Origin: an uncultured Ruminococcus sp.
Lineage (GTDB): Bacteria > Bacillota > Clostridia > Oscillospirales > Ruminococcaceae
Reading direction: 5' to 3'
Length of the DNA stretch: 5,434 bases
Assembly (NCBI GenBank): GCA_947178195.1
Contig: CAMWXM010000195.1
Span: 1-5,434, forward strand
The position numbers and the translations under genes are program-made. The notes under the pieces were generated by a model. That model saw nothing but the letters and a program-made list of their open reading frames with translations, did no database searches and was not told the origin of the DNA. The stretch's first letter is position 1. Each line of letters opens with the position of its first letter. Positions 1 to 5,434 of this stretch are shown piece by piece.

Positions 1-44
1 ATAACATATTTTTTTAAAAAAAGCAATTTGCGGAAAGAGATTTT

Positions 45-518
45 ATGGAAAATTTTGAAATAATTATTGAAATTCAAAAAAAATTACTTATCCTTATAAA
101 AAAATATGAGGATGCTTCAAGAAAACTTCTTGAATGCGATATTGATGAAATTACAAATCATGTTAATACAAGAGAATCAATTATAAATCGTATCGCCGAG
201 CTTACAAATCAGATTTATTGTCAATGCGATGAAGATTCTCCTGAGCGTCTCGCTTTTAAAAATAAATGCGATCGCAGTTCGCTGCCGGATAACTTAAAGG
301 AGATTTTTGATCTTCGACAGGAATTTAATTCATATGCCGTCAGAGCACGGGATATGGATCCTGAAATTACAGAAAGAATTACTATTAACAGAGAACTTCT
401 TCTTGAAAAAATAAAGAAGATCAATTCCGGACAAACCGCTAAGGCGGCAAAATATTTCAATTCGGGTATAACAGAGGGAAAAAATGTTTATTTTCCTGAA
501 AATAAAAAGAAAATATGA
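45..518 (+). CDS. FlgN/FliT-like flagellar export chaperone (putative)
   Basis: This 157-residue protein is predicted to be almost entirely alpha-helical and charged, with no signal peptide or membrane segment, so it should be cytosolic. The size, the helical hairpin-like layout and the C-terminal pattern LLEKIKKINSGQTAKAAKYF (about residues 119-138) are what one expects of the FlgN/FliT group. These are small type III export chaperones that hold hook-associated proteins or the cap protein before secretion. Its position directly upstream of fliD and fliS supports a flagellar role, and FliD or FlgK/FlgL would be the natural clients, but the client is inference. The start ATG follows a purine-rich GGAAAGAG (32-39) at about 5 nt, a moderate ribosome binding site. 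The protein family is too divergent for a confident name by eye, so no symbol is given. It could also be a lineage-specific flagellar protein of unknown role. Confidence 0.6.
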   Translation: MENFEIIIEIQKKLLILIKKYEDASRKLLECDIDEITNHVNTRESIINRIAELTNQIYCQCDEDSPERLAFKNKCDRSSLPDNLKEIFDLRQEFNSYAVRARDMDPEITERITINRELLLEKIKKINSGQTAKAAKYFNSGITEGKNVYFPENKKKI

Positions 519-519
519 C

Positions 520-546
520 TTTAATTATCTTTGATTCTGCCGATAT
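520..546 (+). promoter_or_regulatory. Candidate sigma-D (sigma-28) promoter of fliD-fliS
   Basis: GCCGATAT at 539-546 is identical to the 8-base -10 element of the Bacillus sigma-D consensus (TAAA-N15-GCCGATAT, established knowledge). A weaker -35 match lies upstream in TTTAAT (520-525): TTAA at 521-524 with a 14-nt spacer, or TAAT at 522-525 with 13 nt. Transcription would start near 552-554, giving a leader of about 30 nt that still carries the fliD ribosome binding site. The element sits in the 64-nt gap between the chaperone-like gene and fliD. It would make fliD-fliS a late, flagellar-sigma-dependent unit that can be expressed separately from the gene upstream. The -10 match is strong and the -35 imperfect. 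Confidence 0.7.
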
Positions 547-566
547 ATATATTGAAGATATAATAT

Positions 567-573
567 AAGGAGG
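567..573 (+). promoter_or_regulatory. Strong ribosome binding site of fliD
   Basis: AAGGAGG lies 9 nt before the fliD ATG at 583 and is nearly a full complement of the 16S rRNA 3' end. It fixes the fliD start and suggests high translation. Confidence 0.85.
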
Positions 574-582
574 TTATTTTTT

Positions 583-2838
583 ATGAATATTAATTCAGCA
601 ACCGAAAGTTCAACATATACAAATGCCGCTTATAGCAGTAAGGGCGTTTCAGGTATGGTTTCAGGTATTGATACCGAAAGTTTGGTTAAGAGCATGCTTT
701 CAAATGTTCAGAACAAAATTGATAAGCAAAATCAGCAAAAACAGCAGCTTGAATGGAAGCAGGAGTTATACAGAAGCGTTATTACAGATATTAACGATTT
801 TCAGAATAAGTATTTTAACCTGACTTCAAATTCATCTTTGAGACTTGTTGCAACATATAATTCAATGAAAACAGAAACATCATCAAAGGCTGTTTCTGTT
901 ACTGCAGGAAGCAATGCTGTTGACGGCGAATTTAAAATGCAGGTGGCAAGACTTGCAAGCAAAACTTCCGTAGATTCTAACAAGGCTAACCTTGGTGGTA
1001 TATCTACCTCTGCAACTTCTGGAAAAGCTGATAATTTTGAATATAGCAGATCGGTAAATATTAAAGTAGGCAGCAATGAGATTTCAGTTGACCTTAGCGG
1101 TGCAACTGATGCCGATATAGCTTCCAGAATCAACACTGCAGCTGCTAACGCAGGTTTAAGCGGTAATCTTGTTTCTATTGACTCGACTACAAAAGAGCTT
1201 ACATTTAACGCAACTGACAATATCGAAATTTCAGGTTCAACTGCCGGAATGGCAATTCTGGGTCTTAGTGGTACTGCTAAATCTTCAGCTGCAAAGGATG
1301 CAAACGGAAACGACATAGCAGGTCAGTATGAACTTAAATCTTCGGGATTTAATGAAAACTTTGCTAAGCCCGGCGCAGTAAACGGTAATGTTGATATTAC
1401 TCTTGACGGTGTAACAAAATCATTTGCAATCACTGAAGGCGAAGGAATGGCTGATCTTGCTAAAAAAGTTGAAAGCGCATTCGGCTCATCTGTAAAATTT
1501 AATCAGGATGCAAGCGGTAAATGGAATATTTCCGTTGATGGTAAGGGAAGACAGCTTACGGTTTCAGCTAATGCTGATACTATGGAAGCTATAGGATTTG
1601 ATAAGGGTACTACAAGATTATCAAATCAGCTTCTCAGAACTGATACAATCGGTAAGGTTGGTATTGGTACTCCAGGAGACAGTACTACAGAATATTCATT
1701 TAAAATAAATGGTGAAGAAATTAAATATACTGCTGAAGATACAATTTCTTCCATTATAAATAAAGTAAATTCAAGTAATGCTGGCGTAACTCTTGCTTAT
1801 GATGATCTTAGAGATAAATTCAGCCTGACTTCAAATTCTACAGGTTCTGGTTTTGGTATTGATATTCAGGACGATACTATGGGTATTTTCTCCAAGTTTG
1901 GTTTTGCTATGAATGGCGGTTCTCTCGATCAAACCACAGTTACAGAAGGTCAGAATGCTGTTGTAAATATTAATGGTGCTACAGTTGAACGTGCAAGCAA
2001 TGAATTTACATACAATGGTCTGACATTGTCACTGAAATCAACTACTGGTAATTATGAGCTTGACGCTAATGGCAATTTTGTTGAAAACAGCGATGGTACA
2101 ATCAAAACTGCAAACGGAACTACTGAAGAAAAAGTAGAAGTAACTACTTCCAGAAACGTTGATAAGGTTTTTGATAATGTTAAGGCATTTGTTGAAGATT
2201 ATAATAAGCTTATAGAAAAGCTTAATAAGTATATTCACGAAGACCCATCATATAAAAAATATCCTGCACTTACTGAAGCACAGAAAAAAGAAATGTCCGA
2301 AAAGGAAATTGAACTTTGGGAAGAAAAAGCTAAAGAGGGACTTCTAAGAAATGATAAGGATATTTCTACATTCCTGAGTGAAATGCGTTCAGCAATGTAC
2401 ACTGTAAGGGGCGATTCTAATATCATGCTTTCAGATATCGGCATTAACTCAAGCTCTCAGTGGACTGACTACGGTAAGCTTGTAATTGATGAAGATAAAC
2501 TTAAGAGTGCTCTTACAACAAATGCTAATGAAGTGGCAAAATTATTTACCGGTACTAACGGTCTGGCAACAAAGCTTAACAAGATTTGTGATAAGGCTGC
2601 AAATACAAGTTCGGGTAGTCCTGGTGCTCTCGTAAGAATTGCCGGTGTTAAGGGTAAGGGTACTGAAAAATCTAATGACATTCAAAAGAAATTAGATAAT
2701 ATTGCTGAAAGACTTAAATCTCTTAACAGAACCTATGAAACCAAGAAAAGCCGTTATTGGAAACAGTTTAACGCAATGGAAGAAGCTCTTTCAAAAATAC
2801 AGTCGCAGGGCGATTATTTTGCTAACTATTTTGGTTAA
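583..2838 (+). CDS. fliD: Flagellar filament capping protein FliD (HAP2)
   Basis: FliD forms the oligomeric cap at the tip of the flagellum and guides folding of exported flagellin subunits. The N-terminal FliD domain is visible at about residues 22-125, with the family signature GMVSGIDTESLVKSML (24-39) followed by a coiled-coil stretch rich in K, Q and E (40-75). The C-terminal FliD domain covers about residues 475-745. It includes NVDKVFDNVKAFVEDYNKLI (525-544), the conserved LSDIGI (616-621), YGKLVIDEDKLKSAL (630-644), and a final heptad-like helix (about 696-742). There is no signal peptide, as expected for a type III export substrate. At 751 residues it is much longer than the roughly 470-500 of E. 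coli or Bacillus FliD. The extra length is in the surface-exposed middle (about 150-450), which appears to hold three degenerate repeats. The start is supported by AAGGAGG at 9 nt. fliS follows 39 nt downstream, so the two are likely co-transcribed. Confidence 0.97.
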   Translation: MNINSATESSTYTNAAYSSKGVSGMVSGIDTESLVKSMLSNVQNKIDKQNQQKQQLEWKQELYRSVITDINDFQNKYFNLTSNSSLRLVATYNSMKTETSSKAVSVTAGSNAVDGEFKMQVARLASKTSVDSNKANLGGISTSATSGKADNFEYSRSVNIKVGSNEISVDLSGATDADIASRINTAAANAGLSGNLVSIDSTTKELTFNATDNIEISGSTAGMAILGLSGTAKSSAAKDANGNDIAGQYELKSSGFNENFAKPGAVNGNVDITLDGVTKSFAITEGEGMADLAKKVESAFGSSVKFNQDASGKWNISVDGKGRQLTVSANADTMEAIGFDKGTTRLSNQLLRTDTIGKVGIGTPGDSTTEYSFKINGEEIKYTAEDTISSIINKVNSSNAGVTLAYDDLRDKFSLTSNSTGSGFGIDIQDDTMGIFSKFGFAMNGGSLDQTTVTEGQNAVVNINGATVERASNEFTYNGLTLSLKSTTGNYELDANGNFVENSDGTIKTANGTTEEKVEVTTSRNVDKVFDNVKAFVEDYNKLIEKLNKYIHEDPSYKKYPALTEAQKKEMSEKEIELWEEKAKEGLLRNDKDISTFLSEMRSAMYTVRGDSNIMLSDIGINSSSQWTDYGKLVIDEDKLKSALTTNANEVAKLFTGTNGLATKLNKICDKAANTSSGSPGALVRIAGVKGKGTEKSNDIQKKLDNIAERLKSLNRTYETKKSRYWKQFNAMEEALSKIQSQGDYFANYFG
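1051..1914 (+). repeat. Three degenerate protein repeats in the FliD middle region
   Basis: At protein level three similar units follow each other at about residues 157-230, 268-345 and 370-444. Each opens with a beta-strand pair of the form V-x-I-x-(V/L)-(G/D/N)-G (NIKVGSNEI, DITLDGVTK, SFKINGEEI). Next comes a short helix with D/M-x-x-x-(I/L)-x-x-(I/K)-(N/V) (ADIASRINTA, ADLAKKVESA, SSIINKVNSS), then two strands (LTFNA, WNISV, FSLTS). Each unit ends with a short motif around I/L-G-F/L (AILGLSGT, EAIGFDKGT, FSKFGFAMNGG). The arrangement resembles the flagellin hook IN motif type of domain. DNA identity between units is low, so this is an old duplication visible only by pattern. Boundaries are approximate. 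Confidence 0.5.
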
Positions 2839-2865
2839 AAATGTTCGGGTTATTAATGTAAATAT

Positions 2866-2871
2866 AGGAGG
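2866..2871 (+). promoter_or_regulatory. Ribosome binding site of fliS
   Basis: AGGAGG is placed 6 nt before the fliS ATG at 2878. It selects this start in the 39-nt gap after fliD. Confidence 0.85.
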
Positions 2872-2877
2872 ATTAAT

Positions 2878-3255
2878 ATGCCTGCACCAAACCCATATCA
2901 ACAATATAAAACGCAATCTATTATGACTATGACTCAAGGCGAGCTTGTTGTACAGCTTTTTGAGGGTTGTTCAAAAAAATTGAATACGGCGGTTTATTTT
3001 ATTGAAAATAATGAGAACGCTAAAGCAGAAGATGAACTTTACAAAGCACAGCGTATTCTTAATTATCTTAATGCTTCACTTGATAGAAGTATTGAGATTT
3101 CCGCTAATCTTTCTATGTTGTATGATTTTTTTATCAGACAAATTGTTAAAGCAAAAATTAAGATGGACATCGAAATAATTAATGAAATTATACCTATGAT
3201 AGACGGACTTGGCGATTCATTCCGTGAGGCTGAAAAAATAGTGCATAAAAGATAA
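2878..3255 (+). CDS. fliS: Flagellin export chaperone FliS
   Basis: FliS is a small four-helix cytosolic chaperone that binds the C-terminus of unpolymerised flagellin, prevents premature assembly and delivers it to the export gate. The 125-residue length is typical. Family hallmarks are the N-terminal NPYQQYKTQSI (residues 5-15), the following LVVQLFEGCSKKLNTA segment (23-38), KAQRILNYLNASLD (about 57-70) and the conserved LYDFFIRQIVKAKIKMD region (81-97). There is no signal peptide or membrane segment. It is last in the plus-strand cluster and is followed immediately by a hairpin. Co-transcription with fliD from the candidate sigma-D promoter is the simplest reading, and the fliD-fliS order is common in bacteria. 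No fliT-like gene follows; the chaperone-like gene upstream of fliD might fill that role. Confidence 0.96.
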   Translation: MPAPNPYQQYKTQSIMTMTQGELVVQLFEGCSKKLNTAVYFIENNENAKAEDELYKAQRILNYLNASLDRSIEISANLSMLYDFFIRQIVKAKIKMDIEIINEIIPMIDGLGDSFREAEKIVHKR

Positions 3256-3287
3256 TTTAAAGGGGGTTGTTTTACAGCCCCCTTAAA
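3256..3287 (+). terminator. Hairpin after fliS, likely terminator
   Basis: An inverted repeat begins directly after the fliS stop: TTTAAAGGGGGTTG, a 5-nt loop (3270-3274), then CAGCCCCCTTAAA. The stem has five G-C pairs in a row flanked by A-T pairs, with one bulged A and one G-U pair. The following bases are AT-rich (AATTTATCAATTTAT) but hold no clean T run, so as an intrinsic terminator it is imperfect. On the opposite strand the same stem lies about 28-60 nt past the radical SAM stop and could serve the convergent operon as well. Confidence 0.65.
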
Positions 3288-3313
3288 TTTATCAATTTAT
3301 AAAAGTTTTTTCG

Positions 3314-3338
3314 CCTACTTTTTTTCAAAAAAAGTAGG
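3314..3338. repeat. Perfect 12-bp-arm palindrome spanning the radical SAM stop codon
   Basis: CCTACTTTTTTT and AAAAAAAGTAGG are exact reverse complements separated by a single C at 3326. On the minus strand the element encodes the last residues P-T-F-F-E-K-K of the radical SAM protein and supplies its TAG stop (3317-3315). The T7/A7 core makes a weak stem, and no T run follows on either strand. It may be part of a dispersed palindromic repeat, but only one copy is visible here. Confidence 0.8.
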
Positions 3339-4226
3339 AATCCCCGATAAATCAAAATCGGGGATATATTTTTCATTAGAGGAATTTTTATCCTGAGTAA
3401 AACCATTAAAATCATACTCAATAATTTTTTCAAGAACTGAATTGTATTCAAATGTGGTAATCTTTCGGTTTATTTCGGGATATTCACAGCTTTTATAAGA
3501 GGGCGTATACTGGCTCATAAGGCTTAACAAAAAGGATTCTTTGGGTATATTTTCATTTATCCAATCTATGATTTTTATGGAATCATGACGGCAGTGGGGG
3601 AGTATTAAATGACGGATAATCAACCCCTTTTTCAATCTTTTCCCGTCCCATTTCAGCACAGGCTGTTGACGATGCATTTCCAGAATTGCCCTTGATGCGT
3701 ATTTAAAATAATTTTCCGCTTTTGAATATTTTTTTGAAATTTCCGATGAAAAATATTTCAAGTCGGGCAGATAAATGTCGATATATCCATTCAACATTTT
3801 AAGGGTTTCAATACGTTCATATCCGCTGCTATTATAAACAACAGGTATTGAAAGCTTATGCTTTATTATGTCCAGAGCAGATATTATCTGAGGTACAAAA
3901 TGAGTACCGCTTACAAGATTGATGTTTTCTGCGCCTTTGTCCTGCTGCTGTAAAAAAATCTCAGCAAGCTGGCTTATGGAAATATTGCTGCCGAAATTTT
4001 TATGGCTTATCTCATGATTCTGACAAAAGCAGCATTTTAAAGTGCAGCCGGAAAAAAATACCGTACCCGAACCATTTTCAACACTTATGCAGGGTTCTTC
4101 CCACATGTGAAGCGAAGCTTTTGCGGCTTTTATATCCGCTCCGCAGCCGCATATCCCTGTTGAATTTACTCTGTCTGCACCGCACATTCTCGGACAAAGG
4201 GTGCATTCTGAAAAATTATAATCCAT
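3315..4226 (-). CDS. Radical SAM protein, PflA-like / COG1313 type, function unknown
   Basis: The 303-residue protein carries the radical SAM cluster motif C-TLK-C-CF-C (Cys61, Cys65, Cys68), which binds a 4Fe-4S cluster for reductive cleavage of S-adenosylmethionine. Further family features are FFSGCTLKCCFCQNHEIS (57-74), NLVSGTHF (103-110), PVVYNSSGYE (128-137), IYLPDLKYF (151-159), IIRHLILP (203-210) and MSQYTP (237-242). An N-terminal cysteine group, CTLCPRMCG (8-16) plus Cys26 and Cys28, precedes the barrel, as is common in this group of pyruvate formate-lyase-activase homologues. The substrate is not known. The ATG at 4226 is preferred because AGGA lies 6 nt upstream; an in-frame TTG at 4247 would add seven residues but has a poorer start context. 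The ATG overlaps the nspC stop by 11 nt, which implies translational coupling. The tail P-T-F-F-E-K-K comes from a palindrome and looks like an added extension. No glycyl-radical enzyme partner is visible. Confidence 0.88.
   Translation of the reverse strand: MDYNFSECTLCPRMCGADRVNSTGICGCGADIKAAKASLHMWEEPCISVENGSGTVFFSGCTLKCCFCQNHEISHKNFGSNISISQLAEIFLQQQDKGAENINLVSGTHFVPQIISALDIIKHKLSIPVVYNSSGYERIETLKMLNGYIDIYLPDLKYFSSEISKKYSKAENYFKYASRAILEMHRQQPVLKWDGKRLKKGLIIRHLILPHCRHDSIKIIDWINENIPKESFLLSLMSQYTPSYKSCEYPEINRKITTFEYNSVLEKIIEYDFNGFTQDKNSSNEKYIPDFDLSGIPTFFEKK
3339..3373 (+). terminator. Second terminator-like hairpin for the flagellar unit
   Basis: ATCCCCGAT (3340-3348) pairs with ATCGGGGAT (3357-3365) around an 8-nt loop and is followed by ATATTTTT (3366-3373). 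This is the classic form of a rho-independent terminator reading on the plus strand, about 85 nt after fliS. It lies inside the 3' coding end of the convergent radical SAM gene, over its D-F-D-L-S-G-I codons. Together with the hairpin at 3256-3287 it would stop flagellar transcripts from running antisense into that gene. Confidence 0.65.
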
Positions 4227-5382
4227 AATAGATCCTATCGTTTCCAAGTCTTATAGCAAAATTATTATATTCAAATTGGCATAGTATTTTAAAGCTGCCG
4301 TTCTTTTGGAGCGATGCAATAGACGGCAGTGCAATACCGTTAAAAGTATTATTTTTTACGGTTGAATAAATCGCCATGTCGCATAAAATCAGCTTATCCC
4401 CGATATTAAGAAGTTTGTCAAAGGAATAATCTCCGATAATATCTCCGGCAAGACAGGTGTTTCCGCCAAAACGGTATGTATATGGCTTTTCACCAGGCTG
4501 TCCGCTGCCGATTATGTATGGGCGATAGGGCATTTCCAAAACGTCGGGCATATGACAGGCGGCAGATGCGTCAAGAATTGCTATATCAATGCCATTTTTT
4601 ACAATATCCAGAACGCTTGTTACAAGGTATCCTGCATTAAGAGCGACCGCTTCTCCAGGTTCAAGATATACCTGCAAGCCGTATTTATCCTTAAAATACA
4701 TAATGCATTTTATCAGTGTTTCAATATCATAGTCTTTACGGGTAATATGATGACCTCCGCCGAAATTGATCCATTTCATATTTTTTAAATATTTTCCGAA
4801 TTTTTCGTCAACGATTTTTATAGTTCGCTCTAAGGTATCGGAATTTTGCTCGCACATTGTATGAAAATGCAGTCCCGAGATGCCATCAAGGAGAGAATCG
4901 TCAAAATTATCCAAGGTAACTCCCATTCTCGAACCAGTAAAGCAAGGGTTATAAATATCTGTTTCTATCTCAGAATATTCAGGATTTATCCTTATTCCGC
5001 ATTCAATTTTTTTTCCGCAGTTTTTAATAGTATCTTTATGCGTTTGCCACTGATTAAAGGAATTGAATACAATATGGTCGCAGATTTTTATAATTTCGCT
5101 CATGTCTTTTTCAGTGAATGCAGGAGCGTAAACATGATTTTCAGCGCCCGGCATATAATCATGTGAAAGCAATGCTTCATAAAGACCACTGGCAGTAGTG
5201 CCGGAAATATATTGTGAGATCAGTGGATAAAAATTAAAATTTGAAAAGGCTTTTTGTGCAAGCAGGATTTTACAGCCTGTTTTATCCTCAACGGATTTTA
5301 AAATTTCAAGATTGTGAATCAGCTTTGATTCGTCTATAACATAGCAGGGGGTCGGAATCTTATCTAAAATGTCGGTAATCAT
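4216..5382 (-). CDS. nspC: Carboxynorspermidine / carboxyspermidine decarboxylase
   Basis: NspC is a PLP-dependent fold-type III decarboxylase (alanine racemase-like barrel). It removes CO2 from carboxyspermidine or carboxynorspermidine to give spermidine or norspermidine, the final step of the route that starts from aspartate semialdehyde and a diamine. The length of 388 residues fits the family. Visible elements are IPTPCYVIDESKL (9-21), the PLP lysine in LLAQKAFSNF (Lys44), GLHFHTMCE (about 170-178), the glycine loop INFGGGHH (205-212) that binds the cofactor phosphate, and LEPGEAV (240-246). Also present are LDASAACHMPDVLEMPYRP (270-288) and GGNTCLAGD (306-314), whose Cys310 should be the cysteine acting from the second subunit. 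All expected catalytic residues seem present. The start ATG has GGAG about 10 nt upstream and overlaps the stop of a preceding open frame as ATGA, so nspC is probably internal to an operon. The partner dehydrogenase is not in the window. Whether the product is spermidine or norspermidine cannot be told from sequence. Confidence 0.95.
   Translation of the reverse strand: MITDILDKIPTPCYVIDESKLIHNLEILKSVEDKTGCKILLAQKAFSNFNFYPLISQYISGTTASGLYEALLSHDYMPGAENHVYAPAFTEKDMSEIIKICDHIVFNSFNQWQTHKDTIKNCGKKIECGIRINPEYSEIETDIYNPCFTGSRMGVTLDNFDDSLLDGISGLHFHTMCEQNSDTLERTIKIVDEKFGKYLKNMKWINFGGGHHITRKDYDIETLIKCIMYFKDKYGLQVYLEPGEAVALNAGYLVTSVLDIVKNGIDIAILDASAACHMPDVLEMPYRPYIIGSGQPGEKPYTYRFGGNTCLAGDIIGDYSFDKLLNIGDKLILCDMAIYSTVKNNTFNGIALPSIASLQKNGSFKILCQFEYNNFAIRLGNDRIYYGL
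4232..4236 (-). promoter_or_regulatory. Ribosome binding site inside nspC that sets the radical SAM start
   Basis: On the minus strand AGGA, within GATAGGATC, sits 6 nt before the ATG at 4226. It is embedded in the nspC codons for the final D-R-I-Y-Y-G-L residues. It favours the ATG at 4226 over the upstream in-frame TTG at 4247. Confidence 0.6.
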
Positions 5383-5434
5383 AATACATATTCTCCATTA
5401 TGCTCTACTGCAATACCTAAACGGTCAGCATCAG
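5379..5434 (-). CDS. 3' end of an upstream open frame, phosphohexomutase-like motif (partial)
   Basis: Reading in from the right edge, the minus strand has an open frame of 17 codons, D-A-D-R-L-G-I-A-V-E-H-N-G-E-Y-V-L, ending in TGA at 5381-5379. The TGA overlaps the nspC ATG as ATGA, the usual layout of coupled genes. The residues resemble the metal-binding loop of phosphoglucomutase/phosphomannomutase enzymes (D-x-D-R followed by hydrophobic residues), and the incomplete preceding codon (xCT) would allow the proline seen in many of them. In intact mutases this loop is mid-protein and a long C-terminal part follows, so a true mutase would be truncated here. The other reading is the natural C-terminus of an unrelated upstream gene. 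With only 17 residues neither can be settled. Confidence 0.45.
   Translation of the reverse strand, partial: DADRLGIAVEHNGEYVL

Noticed and set aside
8..24. T7-A7 stretch at the left edge as a terminator of a preceding gene
   Set aside because: The symmetric T/A run has no GC stem and no loop, so it is better read as AT-rich spacer. Nothing upstream is visible to support it.
559..564. Exact TATAAT as a housekeeping sigma-A promoter for fliD
   Set aside because: No TTGACA-like element lies at 16-18 nt; TTGATT at 531-536 is 22 nt away. The start would also fall within the ribosome binding site.
801..1316. 171-codon open frame on the minus strand inside fliD
   Set aside because: It lies fully antisense to the clearly coding fliD, has no ribosome binding site and a hydrophobic composition with no recognisable motif. 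It is a shadow of the plus-strand codon usage.
2038..2681. Three short minus-strand open frames within fliD
   Set aside because: All are antisense to the conserved FliD C-terminal domain and lack start signals or family features.
4227..4247. TTG at 4247 as the start of the radical SAM protein
   Set aside because: It is a rare start codon with a poor upstream site and would lengthen the overlap with nspC to 32 nt. The ATG at 4226 has AGGA at 6 nt.
4552..5166. Two plus-strand open frames of 78 and 106 codons across nspC
   Set aside because: They are antisense to conserved nspC motifs, and their residues carry no domain signature.

Overview
The window looks like chromosomal DNA of a motile, low-GC Gram-positive bacterium of the Clostridia type. 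This rests on the AT-rich composition, strong AGGAGG-type ribosome binding sites, a Bacillus/Clostridium-style sigma-D promoter sequence, and a FliD-FliS pair of flagellar late genes. The exact genus cannot be read from the sequence.

Positions 1-3255 (plus strand) hold a flagellar late-gene cluster. It begins with a small helical protein resembling FlgN/FliT-type export chaperones, followed by an unusually long filament cap protein FliD (751 aa) and the flagellin chaperone FliS. A candidate sigma-D (flagellar sigma factor) promoter lies between the chaperone-like gene and fliD, with a perfect GCCGATAT -10 element. This fits expression of the cap and the flagellin chaperone after hook completion. 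FliD caps the growing filament and FliS delivers flagellin to the export gate, so the two act at the same assembly step.

Positions 3256-3373 are the convergent junction between this cluster and a minus-strand operon. Three consecutive inverted repeats lie here: a hairpin right after fliS, a perfect 12-bp-arm palindrome containing the stop codon of the minus-strand radical SAM gene, and a GC-rich hairpin followed by a T run. The last two lie inside the radical SAM coding end.

Positions 3315-5382 (minus strand) are a two-gene unit. nspC (carboxyspermidine/carboxynorspermidine decarboxylase, last step of the aspartate-semialdehyde route to spermidine or norspermidine) overlaps by 11 nt a radical SAM protein of the PflA-like/COG1313 type. 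Upstream, at the right edge, an open frame of 17 codons ends in a TGA that overlaps the nspC ATG (ATGA). Its residues resemble the metal-binding loop of phosphohexomutases, so it is either the 3' end of a coupled upstream gene or a truncated mutase.

I see no CRISPR array, tRNA, rRNA, insertion sequence or phage gene. Most of the window is ordinary core and metabolic DNA. The points worth a second look are the triplicated FliD middle region, the palindromic end of the radical SAM gene and the fragment at the right edge.
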